From: Flagellimonas aurea
Lineage (GTDB): Bacteria > Bacteroidota > Bacteroidia > Flavobacteriales > Flavobacteriaceae
NCBI RefSeq assembly: GCF_017313785.1
Contig: NZ_JAFLNL010000001.1
Coordinates: 699,354 to 763,353 of the forward strand
Direction of reading: 5' to 3'
DNA length: 64,000 bases
The notes beneath the pieces are model-generated. The model was not told the DNA's origin. It saw only the letters and a program-made list of their open reading frames with translations, and did not search any database. The position numbers and the translations under genes were made by a program. This document shows, piece by piece, positions 55,427 to 62,606 of this stretch. The stretch's first letter is position 1; each line of letters opens with the position of its first letter.

Positions 55427-56326
55427 CTATTTTATTTTGTGATAATTGTATCTTTTTTCTTTGATGTCTTTAAGGTTGTAGAGCCCAAAAAAGTAGACTG
55501 ATTTAAAGCTAGTGTCGTTAAACGCTTTTTTCAATTCTAAGATAATATGAGGTGTTGTATTATAAAAATGTAATTCATCTCCCCATATTATTAGAATTTC
55601 TGAGTTGCCTCCATTCTTACTTTGATATATCTTTTCAGCAGTTTCTTTTATGTCCTCTTCATGAATTAATACATAGTCAAACCCATAGTCAATAAAGATA
55701 TTATTCCTCCCAAAATAATTTGATTTGTACCGTTCCGGTACTGGATATAGGTTATAGCTTTCAGCTATATTTTTAAAATCATTCTTATCCAAATCAAAAT
55801 TTAAATATTCGTTCTTCGTTTTTAAATGCTTAATATTTTTTTGAATGCTTTCTGCAATAACTTTTGCTAGTTTTTTATAAGTTTTAATTTTTCCTTGTGG
55901 AATTGCATCACTGTCCCAAGGTGTACATATTTGGATATTAACTATTATTGGAGGGTTGTAAATTTCTGTTATGAAGTCGGATAGCTTTTCACAAATATTC
56001 TTTGCTTGATTAAATCTGGCTAGATAATCCCGTATCACAAATTGTGTAACCTGAACTCCAATATGTTTTCCCTCAGTACTTAGGAATAAGTCAGGATTTT
56101 TATGTCCATCATTGTCGTTTGGGAAGAAATGTGAAATCTGTCTTTTTTCAATTTGACGGAGGTAACCTATAAAAATATGTCCAATTAAGTGTTCAACCTT
56201 TTTAGTGTCATTTTCGTCAACTAATTTTGGTCGATTGTATGAATGGCCATTGAGCGAATATGGTAGTTTGAATTGTCCAAAAAGTTGATTCTTTCCCTGA
56301 TTTAGCTTGTGATTAAGTTTAAGCAC
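55427..56326 (-). CDS. Unknown protein with restriction-endonuclease-like signature
   Basis: A 299-residue soluble protein, AT-rich. No family recognised. Around residues 75-95 it reads GHKNPDLFLSTEGKHIGVQV, then TQF: the order PD ... hydrophobic strand with E/Q-x-T resembles the PD-(D/E)xK nuclease core (PD-x(n)-GVEVT in many restriction-like proteins), with Q in the place of the usual E. Later parts (NIFIDYGFDYVLIHEEDIKETA; EILIIWGDELHFY) suggest an alpha/beta fold. It could be a defence nuclease; the assignment is weak. Confidence 0.7.
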   Translation of the reverse strand: MLKLNHKLNQGKNQLFGQFKLPYSLNGHSYNRPKLVDENDTKKVEHLIGHIFIGYLRQIEKRQISHFFPNDNDGHKNPDLFLSTEGKHIGVQVTQFVIRDYLARFNQAKNICEKLSDFITEIYNPPIIVNIQICTPWDSDAIPQGKIKTYKKLAKVIAESIQKNIKHLKTKNEYLNFDLDKNDFKNIAESYNLYPVPERYKSNYFGRNNIFIDYGFDYVLIHEEDIKETAEKIYQSKNGGNSEILIIWGDELHFYNTTPHIILELKKAFNDTSFKSVYFFGLYNLKDIKEKRYNYHKIK

Positions 56327-56596
56327 TTTTCTTTTTAATAATTACACACACCTTTTTATATGCTGAATTTTGTTAGGTATCTTCATATTTAACTTCCAGA
56401 AGGGCAGGCTATGCCCTAGTTTTATGTTTTAATGTAAAACATAAATTTCCTTTTATTCAACTAAGGTTTGGGGTAGGGTAGATTGATTATAAATATAAGA
56501 ATTTTCTAGGAAAGGAAAATGTGTGCAATTCTGCAAGTGTTGTAATTATTTTATCTTATAGATTTTTAATGTTTTATTTGGATTCCAAACTTGATT

Positions 56597-56644
56597 GCTT
56601 TCTTTTTTGTTTTGCTCTGCAAAAGAAAAATGTAAAGCAAGAGG
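56597..56644 (+). repeat. 48-bp palindromic repeat, copy 1
   Basis: Begins GCTTTCTTTTTTGTTTTGC, has a short CTC/T turn and ends GCAAAAG...GTAAAGCAAGAGG; the first 40 bases fold back on themselves. 46 of 48 bases equal copy 2 at 59305-59352, the two differences lying in the loop (CT versus TC). Followed directly by a 23-bp hairpin. Confidence 0.85.
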
Positions 56645-56667
56645 GCAACACGGCAGACCGGTGTTGC
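56645..56667. repeat. 23-bp hairpin attached to repeat copy 1
   Basis: GCAACAC - GGCAGACCG - GTGTTGC, a perfect 7-bp stem with a 9-base loop, starting at the base after the 48-bp repeat. Confidence 0.75.
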
Positions 56668-56749
56668 AAGGGTGGATATACAAATAACCTGCTATATAAC
56701 AGCATCTTAACTTAAAATGACTTTGAAAAAGGTGCGTTTAGCTAGTCAA

Positions 56750-56804
56750 ATTTGCGGCAAATACCCTTGAATCCCTTATAAACAGCCCTGAATTTGCGGC
56801 AAAT
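56750..56804. repeat. Pair of 13-bp palindromes ATTTGCGGCAAAT
   Basis: Two identical perfect palindromes (ATTTGC-G-GCAAAT) at 56750-56762 and 56792-56804, 42 bases apart centre to centre (four helical turns). Protein-binding sites of an integrase or regulator are plausible. Confidence 0.7.
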
Positions 56805-56917
56805 CCATAAAATGAACCGGATTTACAAATAGAACTAGAGCTTGAATATGGAAATTAGGCGTTAATGCTAATTTTATTAAAATTAGTAAGTGAGTCTACA
56901 AAGTCCGAATAAAAGTC

Positions 56918-59200
56918 TTACTTCCTAGTGAGTTCAATTGCTGCCTCCAAATATTCATCTTTTCCCTCTTTCACACCTTCAATTGTACGATGAACATATA
57001 TATCAGGAAGAAAGCCAATCCCGTGCAATGTTGAACCATCATGTTTGACAACTTTCATGCCTGTCCACCTAATATTATATCCCCCTGGCAGTTCAAAGCG
57101 ATTGATATTGCCATTCGTTCCAGCAGTGGGCTCGCCTATTATCGTAGCCAATTTATATCCTTTTATGAATCCCATATAACTCTCAGCATAACTAATGGCG
57201 GAACCTTTGATCATGAAAATTATTTGCTTGTCCCCCAAATAAGGTTGTTTGTTCGGTAACAGCCAATTTGCATTTTGAAAGGTGGTTTCATTCCTATCAG
57301 GGTAGATGTTTTGAGGGATTTGCATCCACGAGTCCGATGTATCTTTTTCTTTCAGCAAATAGGAAATGAAACCATGGTTGCCTCTTGGATATACCCTCAA
57401 ATCACAGATAATTGATTTTGATTTGGCCAGTTCTGGAAGAAGCTTTTCAATATCTTCCATTGCTATACTGTTTAAATTCAGATAAAAAACACTGTCATTG
57501 ATTTTTTCATAATCTGACATCCGGGTGGCAGAGCTGAACGGGTATTGACTCCTGATAAGCTTTATGTTCTCATTGCCAACCTTAATATTCAATTCTGAAC
57601 CTTTCTCTCCCATTAAGCTTTGCTGTTCTGCCCTATGGTTCAGCCACCCTTTTGTTCCAGCTGAGATTCTTGAATTTATCTCTTCAAAATATTCAACAAC
57701 GCTCTCACCATTTATTTCCGTGACAACATCACCAACCCTTAAAGGAATTTTGCTGTCCAAAACGTTGGTGATTACAAGTTTTTCTTCAACCCAGGTCCAA
57801 GTAATCGGAGGAGTCAGCCATCCAGTATTCTCTTTGTATGAGACCACAATATGGCCATCTTTTAATGGAGCAGTGAATTTTTGTAGCGTTGTCAAGTGGT
57901 CCATTCCCGTTGAGTCTTTGAAACTGTTCGTTAAGGCTTTTTTTAGCTCGTCTAGCCAATTCAAATCCACGACATCAAAGTAAGGGTAGAAGTGCTGAAA
58001 GACATTATATGTATTAATCACATTGCCCAGTCTAACCTTTAAATAGGCCGGATTTCTAGGTGTTTCTTCAAGTGTAAGCTTTAATCTCTCCAATCCTTCT
58101 TGGTTTGTTTTGGGATACGTTCCTTCATCGTTTGAATATAAAACCAATGGCATTTGAATATAGATCTCACTACCAACCTCCTTGGTCAATGTTTCTCCAA
58201 ACTTTGGTTGTGAAGGGAACAAGGACTGACCTTTTTCCTTTTCAACAACTCCAGAGTATTCTAACAAGACCGATTTGGACCCGCTGTAATGATCCAAATC
58301 TGTTACAGAGCATAAATACCCAACACCCTCAAAATACCATTTATTAGGTTGATTTTCATTGAATGTAACATCCGTTTCAAAATCATTGTTTGATAACGGA
58401 ACTTGGACCCAATTGTCATTTTCCTCATAATACAACATAGGCAAATCATACAGTATCGAACCCTTGCCCTTAATGGCAGAACCGAGATGAATCAAAGTAG
58501 TGATGGAATCAACCTGGGTAATTATCTCGTATTGCTTCCATTTATCGCTCGTGATGTTTTCCATTTTCAAATCAGAAGTGCCATCTGATTTCTCCAATGC
58601 TAACCTTAGATATGCTTTCTCCAAAGGAACATCCCCTTTTTTTGCCCAAGCAACATACTTTATCTTTTTCCCGAGGTATTTGGAAGCATCGATTCCTATG
58701 GAAAGTTTACCGACCATATGGGAATAGTCTTTTTTTATAAGCCCATTTACCCTTGAACTTTGGTACGGTGTTCTAAGTTGGGGATCCATGCCATATCCAA
58801 CACCTCTGTGCTGCCAATATGTTGGTTCCATACCTCCTATGTCCTCAGGCGTTATAGATTTCAGATTATATTGGCCTGGTTGGTTTTTTGAAAAGATTAC
58901 TGTGGGGGCAATGGGCTTAAAGAGTGCTTTAAGTGTATCAATCAACTCATCCTTATTTTTGCAGCTCTCTACACGGTCGGCTCCATAGATGGCAAACGAA
59001 GCCCAATCAATTTCCGAAGCCATATCACTTGGATGAAAATATTTTACATATCCATAAACTTTTGAAAAGGTTTTTAGATTTTCAACTTTTCGGTCAAACT
59101 CCTTATCATATGCTTCATTATTACAGCTTGATAAAAGAATGACATATATGGAAATAGATGCAATAAATGTCAAGCCTGAAATTTTTGCCACTTTTCTCAT
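56918..59200 (-). CDS. S41-family peptidase, lipoprotein
   Basis: A 760-residue exported protease of the C-terminal-processing (tail-specific) group. The N-terminus (SISIYVILLSSCNNEAYD) is a lipoprotein signal with lipobox LSSC. Residues about 150-350 are a beta-sandwich-like domain; a PDZ-like segment (VITNVLDSKIPLRVGDVVTE) precedes the catalytic domain, where GSAISYAESYMGF carries the nucleophile Ser and ATIIGEPTAGTNGN the downstream region with the Lys about 20 residues on. Substrate unknown. It is bracketed by two direct copies of a 48-bp repeat, suggesting mobilisation. Confidence 0.87.
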   Translation of the reverse strand: MRKVAKISGLTFIASISIYVILLSSCNNEAYDKEFDRKVENLKTFSKVYGYVKYFHPSDMASEIDWASFAIYGADRVESCKNKDELIDTLKALFKPIAPTVIFSKNQPGQYNLKSITPEDIGGMEPTYWQHRGVGYGMDPQLRTPYQSSRVNGLIKKDYSHMVGKLSIGIDASKYLGKKIKYVAWAKKGDVPLEKAYLRLALEKSDGTSDLKMENITSDKWKQYEIITQVDSITTLIHLGSAIKGKGSILYDLPMLYYEENDNWVQVPLSNNDFETDVTFNENQPNKWYFEGVGYLCSVTDLDHYSGSKSVLLEYSGVVEKEKGQSLFPSQPKFGETLTKEVGSEIYIQMPLVLYSNDEGTYPKTNQEGLERLKLTLEETPRNPAYLKVRLGNVINTYNVFQHFYPYFDVVDLNWLDELKKALTNSFKDSTGMDHLTTLQKFTAPLKDGHIVVSYKENTGWLTPPITWTWVEEKLVITNVLDSKIPLRVGDVVTEINGESVVEYFEEINSRISAGTKGWLNHRAEQQSLMGEKGSELNIKVGNENIKLIRSQYPFSSATRMSDYEKINDSVFYLNLNSIAMEDIEKLLPELAKSKSIICDLRVYPRGNHGFISYLLKEKDTSDSWMQIPQNIYPDRNETTFQNANWLLPNKQPYLGDKQIIFMIKGSAISYAESYMGFIKGYKLATIIGEPTAGTNGNINRFELPGGYNIRWTGMKVVKHDGSTLHGIGFLPDIYVHRTIEGVKEGKDEYLEAAIELTRK

Positions 59201-59304
59201 ATATTTAACTTGATATTATAAATTACTATTTAAAAACAAGCTTTTCGGGAGAGCTTACAATTTAAGGATATTTTCCTACAATGAATCCGGAATGGAATCT
59301 TCAA

Positions 59305-59352
59305 GCTTTCTTTTTTGTTTTGCTTCGCAAAAGAAAAATGTAAAGCAAGAGG
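59305..59352 (+). repeat. 48-bp palindromic repeat, copy 2
   Basis: Same 48 bases as 56597-56644 except two loop positions; contains the perfect inner hairpin TTTTGC-TTC-GCAAAA. Same orientation as copy 1, 2.7 kb apart, on the other side of the S41 gene. Confidence 0.85.
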
Positions 59353-59375
59353 ATAGCGCGCAAGCGCGACGCTAT
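59353..59375. repeat. 23-bp hairpin attached to repeat copy 2
   Basis: ATAGCG - CGCAAGCGCGA - CGCTAT, again starting at the first base after the repeat and again 23 bases long, but with a sequence unrelated to the hairpin of copy 1. Confidence 0.75.
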
Positions 59376-59449
59376 TGATTCATTTTCCTTCGGAAAAACC
59401 CATTTTCAGTGTGTTTTTCGAAAATAATGAAGAATGAAGTTTAGGGCAT

Positions 59450-59641
59450 TTTTGACTAAAAAAGGCATTCAGCCCAGTAAAATCAATAGATTTTTGACTA
59501 AAAAACGATTTTTTGAAGTCTCTATAAATTGAAAAAGTAGACAATTATTTGAACAATTAATTTTGTAGATTGATTTTCGTTTTTGATGAAAAAATGCTCT
59601 GAGCCCACTAAAATCAGGGAATCTTTGATGAAAAAATGATT
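59450..59641. repeat. Two 61-bp imperfect direct repeats
   Basis: 59450-59510 and 59581-59641 align without gaps at 46 of 61 positions. Each contains TTTTGANNAAAAAA twice, 42 bases apart, and the shared centre CAGCCCA/GAGCCCA followed by AAATCA. Confidence 0.7.
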
Positions 59642-59770
59642 GCGCAGTATTCAAATTAAGTGAGATTAGTTTTTAGAATTTTGGCCATCTGTGATTTAAG
59701 GATTAACATTTAGAGCGCAATTAAAAAGTCAGTATCTCATTTCGAAAAAAAATCGCTTATCCACTCCAAA

Positions 59771-60118
59771 TCATTCCTCATCTTTCGATTTCTTTTCTTC
59801 CCTGTAAAATAGGTTCAAATGGTCCATCAAAGCTTCCTCCCCAACAGGCATCAATCGGTTGGCAATGGTCATCGCCTGATGGATGAATTCCTCTTCGTTC
59901 CTGTCCATTACATCATCCGAACCCAATTCGGGTTTTATTGCCCTCATGGATAGGTATGTCAATGCGCGAACGGTCAACAATAGATCGGCATAACCATCAA
60001 GGTAAAAGAAGGTGGGTTGGAATTTTTCCTTGAACCAAGGATGGGGAACCAAGGTAGGGGAGTGGTCGTTCGAGTGGTGTCTCAAATCCTTTAGGAGCTT
60101 TTCTTCGTTTGGGTTCAT
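59771..60118 (-). CDS. Small helical protein, paralogue of the HEPN C-terminal domain (c)
   Basis: A 115-residue soluble protein, last of four co-directional genes. Its core (QPTFFYLDGYADLLLTVRAL, TYLSMRAIKPELG ... EEFIHQAMTIANRLMPVGEEALMDHLNLFY) aligns with the C-terminal part of the HEPN protein and with the two genes upstream: a strand, a long amphipathic helix, an acidic turn, then (I/V)xxxLExxxxIxP. Family unknown. Starts 30 bases after the preceding stop. The most divergent of the set. Confidence 0.78.
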   Translation of the reverse strand: MNPNEEKLLKDLRHHSNDHSPTLVPHPWFKEKFQPTFFYLDGYADLLLTVRALTYLSMRAIKPELGSDDVMDRNEEEFIHQAMTIANRLMPVGEEALMDHLNLFYREEKKSKDEE

Positions 60119-60148
60119 GATATGATGTATATGAATTGATTTATGAGA

Positions 60149-60496
60149 TTAACTGTTTTCAAGTTTCGATAGCACTTCATCTATTTTATCCATATAATAC
60201 ATTTGGCTATCTGGAAGGATGCAAAGTACCAGTTCCAGTACTTGGGTAATACTATCTTCCTTTGATGCATTTTTGTTTTTAGGGGCCAACATCATCCCAT
60301 CACCGTCAAGAGCGAATACACAGAGGTGCAATAGGCTTCTGATCTGCATCAAAAGGTGGTTGTTGTTCCTTACTTCAAAGGACACATGGTTTCCTTTTGG
60401 ATCAATGGTCTTTTTGTTTCCAAGCAGCCCGGTAAGATTTTTTCTAAGGTCTTGGATTTCCTTTAAGGTTTTGAGTTGCTCCTTTTTGTGTTTCAT
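60149..60496 (-). CDS. Small helical protein, paralogue of the HEPN C-terminal domain (b)
   Basis: A 115-residue protein with a charged N-terminal coiled segment (KKEQLKTLKEIQDLRKNLTG) and the shared domain: VSFEVRNNNHLLMQIRSLL, HLCVFALDGDG, DSITQVLELVLCILPDSQM, YYMDKIDEVLSKLE. The same blocks occur in the neighbour upstream (FKVENNSELRYVISCLLRLC ... ITILEMVIDILPDDQ). No known family. No signal, no membrane helix. Confidence 0.8.
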   Translation of the reverse strand: MKHKKEQLKTLKEIQDLRKNLTGLLGNKKTIDPKGNHVSFEVRNNNHLLMQIRSLLHLCVFALDGDGMMLAPKNKNASKEDSITQVLELVLCILPDSQMYYMDKIDEVLSKLENS

Positions 60497-60518
60497 TGTT
60501 ATGTTTTTAGTTTGGTTA

Positions 60519-60869
60519 TCATTCTTCTTCCTTCAAAAGGAGTTTTTCTATACGGTCATAGCTGTCCAACTGGTCATCAGGAAGAATGTCAATGACCATC
60601 TCCAGTATGGTGATCACCGCATCATCCTTGGATAGAAAGGGAAGTCTTGGAGAGTCGAGTTCGTTTTCATTGTCAATGGTGGACATACATAATCTCAGTA
60701 GGCATGAGATGACATAACGCAGTTCTGAATTGTTTTCCACCTTGAACACTACTTCTTGGACTTGCGGTTCATCCTTCCCATGATACCTTCGCTTTCTAGG
60801 GTTCAACAAACCAATCACTTTGTCCAAAAGTTCTTTTTCGTTGATTTGGCTTTCCTCGTTCTTTTCCAT
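60519..60869 (-). CDS. Small helical protein, paralogue of the HEPN C-terminal domain (a)
   Basis: A 116-residue protein; I start it at ATG 60869 (MEKNEESQINEKELLDKVIG), 10 bases after the HEPN-protein stop, because the open frame further upstream lies inside that gene. Shared domain: VVFKVENNSELRYVISCLLR, LCMSTIDNENEL, DDAVITILEMVIDILPDDQ, LDSYDRIEKLLLKEE. Function unknown; tight spacing shows co-expression with the HEPN protein. Confidence 0.8.
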   Translation of the reverse strand: MEKNEESQINEKELLDKVIGLLNPRKRRYHGKDEPQVQEVVFKVENNSELRYVISCLLRLCMSTIDNENELDSPRLPFLSKDDAVITILEMVIDILPDDQLDSYDRIEKLLLKEEE

Positions 60870-60879
60870 GGCTACTTTG

Positions 60880-62070
60880 TTAAGTTGTGGTTTCTTTATC
60901 GGAAAGCATGAGTTCCCGCATTTCATCCAGATAGTTGCCCTCTTCCAAGGGTATGAGGTTCTTTGCAAACTCCAGCACGGTCTTTACATCCTCCTTTATG
61001 TTTTTAATGTCCAAGGTCATATCACATTGCTCATCCAAGGCCAGGACACATACATTGAGGGTCGATTTTAAGGTATAGAAAAGTGAAAAGTGACTGTGGA
61101 TATAGACATGGTTGAGATAAAATCCTTTTTTGGTCCTTCGATTTGTAGGTCTCATCATTTCAAAATTCTCCTTGCTCAATTGCCTGATCGTGTCCAATAG
61201 GTTCGGGTCTTCTATATTTTGGGTTTCGAGCAAAGCCTTTTTTCCTCTGGTAATAAGGGTCTGTAAAAGTTGAATTTCCTCTTCAAATAATTGCCTGATG
61301 TCATCCAAAAAGAGTTCAAGCTTATGTTCCAAAATGTCCAACTGACCCCTTTCAATATGGAAGGAGTTTTCATACCTTGAACTGGAATAGGCCCTGTCCA
61401 ATAATTGCAACAACTCCATTTCTGTGGGGTCATCAAGGTTGAACATTCCCTTTGTTCGGTGTATAATCCTTTCCAAGAACTTTTGATGTACCTCTATCTT
61501 ATGGCAAATTTTGACTTTCCCGCAAAGAAAGCCTTCCAAGACCCGGTATCCTAGTTCAAAGCCTTGATGGGCCATAAAGGCGGCTTGGGAAAGGTTGCCC
61601 TCCGACTTGAAGTATTTGAACCCTTTTTGAAAGGCCAAACAGCCTTTCAAGGATGTTCGAAAGACCTCTTCAATGATTGTCAGAAAGTCTTCGTTTGTTA
61701 TATCTTCAAAATGGTTCCAAGGAAAGCCAATATCCTGATCTCCAAAGATGAGATATTCGGTCCGACAATGGTTGATGAAATAAAGATTGCCATTTGCCAG
61801 TTCCGTTTTGGCGTAAACTAGCGAAAAGATATTGTGGAAATGATTTTGATGGTCAAAAAACAACCCTTGGACAATGGGAAGTAACTTGTTGTTGATGTCA
61901 TTTTTGGGTGCATCAATAATGATGTTCCACCTGAATTTAAAGGTGTTCTTTTTTTCGTGGCCCTTGTTCAGATAGACCTGTGAAACATTCGGAATTACTT
62001 TGATAATATCCGATAAAACCCCCTGTATCTCGGGGTCTAGCTGTTTCTTTCTTTGTGCTAAGGAATCCAT
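60880..62070 (-). CDS. Degenerate nucleotidyltransferase-HEPN protein with extra C-terminal domain
   Basis: A 396-residue soluble protein; ATG 62070 (MDSLAQRKKQLDPEIQGVL). Residues 1-130 look like a decayed minimal-nucleotidyltransferase fold: where active relatives have GSxAxG and DxD, this has LNKGHEKKNTFKF and IIIDAPKND. Residues 155-265 match the HEPN four-helix domain of NT-HEPN proteins (SQAAFMAHQGFELGYRVLEG ... LLQLLDRAYSSSRYENSFHI); a strict RNase RxxxxH motif is not evident. Residues 310-395 are the domain shared with the three small genes downstream (HSHFSLFYTLKSTLNVCVLA ... DVKTVLEFAKNLIPLEEGN). Divergent from an XRE regulator. Toxin-, RNA- or nucleotide-sensing roles are all possible. 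Confidence 0.75.
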   Translation of the reverse strand: MDSLAQRKKQLDPEIQGVLSDIIKVIPNVSQVYLNKGHEKKNTFKFRWNIIIDAPKNDINNKLLPIVQGLFFDHQNHFHNIFSLVYAKTELANGNLYFINHCRTEYLIFGDQDIGFPWNHFEDITNEDFLTIIEEVFRTSLKGCLAFQKGFKYFKSEGNLSQAAFMAHQGFELGYRVLEGFLCGKVKICHKIEVHQKFLERIIHRTKGMFNLDDPTEMELLQLLDRAYSSSRYENSFHIERGQLDILEHKLELFLDDIRQLFEEEIQLLQTLITRGKKALLETQNIEDPNLLDTIRQLSKENFEMMRPTNRRTKKGFYLNHVYIHSHFSLFYTLKSTLNVCVLALDEQCDMTLDIKNIKEDVKTVLEFAKNLIPLEEGNYLDEMRELMLSDKETTT

Positions 62071-62100
62071 ATGTCGAAGTTTTAAGGTGAATTTCAATCC

Positions 62101-62157
62101 ATTCGTGTAGATTTTCTATACCAATGTATAAAATAAATACTCATTTTCTACACGAAT
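62101..62157. promoter_or_regulatory. Widely spaced 11-bp inverted repeat between HEPN and XRE genes
   Basis: ATTCGTGTAGA (62101-62111) and TCTACACGAAT (62147-62157) are perfect inverted copies with 35 bases between; a second pair GTGTAT/ATACAC flanks 62178-62220. They lie in the divergent promoter region and are good candidates for operators of the XRE protein. Confidence 0.55.
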
Positions 62158-62226
62158 CAGATAAAATTTTATATAAGTGTATCTAAAATCTATCTTTATG
62201 TATCAAAATTTTACATACACTCCATA

Positions 62227-62442
62227 ATGACAGACCTAGGATTATATTTGGCCAAAAAGTCCATCAACAAAGCGGAAGTGGCGAGAAGGACAGGCATAAG
62301 TAAATCAAGGATAAGTCAATTGAGTTCCAACCCGACCACGAAACTAAGGGCGGAGGAACTCTACCTGATTTCATTGGCCATTGATATAGACCCCTGTGAA
62401 GTAATGAAGGAATTATACGGAAATGTAAAGCTTCCTAATTGA
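62227..62442 (+). CDS. Small XRE-family helix-turn-helix regulator
   Basis: A 71-residue protein that is almost only a HTH_3 domain: YLAKKSINKAEVARRTGISKSRISQLSSN, then LRAEELYLISLAIDIDPCEVM. Proteins of this size act as antitoxin-like or mobile-element repressors. It faces away from the HEPN operon, with inverted repeats between, so autoregulation and control of that operon are likely. Confidence 0.85.
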   Translation: MTDLGLYLAKKSINKAEVARRTGISKSRISQLSSNPTTKLRAEELYLISLAIDIDPCEVMKELYGNVKLPN

Positions 62443-62606
62443 GGTTTTACCTCGCTCAGTAGTATTAGTTTGTGTAAGATTTGGGCTTGCAGCACTTCGC
62501 TTTGCTTCGTTCGCTTTTATTTCAGTTGCCAAAAAAGATAGCTTTTTTAAAAAGTCGCCATCTGAATAGTAGTAATATTAAATTGTGCAATGCGTTGAAA
62601 TTCTTT

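Larger units (their letters stand above)
56327..56917. other. Repeat-bearing non-coding region
   Basis: 591 bases, no credible gene (a 64-codon rightward frame at 56521 overlaps the repeat and has no start signals). From left to right: a 48-bp palindromic repeat (56597-56644), a 23-bp hairpin (56645-56667) and two copies of ATTTGCGGCAAAT (56750-56762, 56792-56804). Confidence 0.6.
59201..59770. other. Repeat-bearing non-coding region
   Basis: 570 bases without a gene. It contains the second 48-bp palindromic repeat (59305-59352) with its hairpin (59353-59375) and a pair of 61-bp imperfect direct repeats (59450-59510, 59581-59641). Confidence 0.65.

Noticed and set aside
56521..56715. 64-codon rightward open frame
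   Set aside because: It runs across the 48-bp palindromic repeat and hairpin, has no recognisable protein pattern and no promoter box; treated as non-coding.
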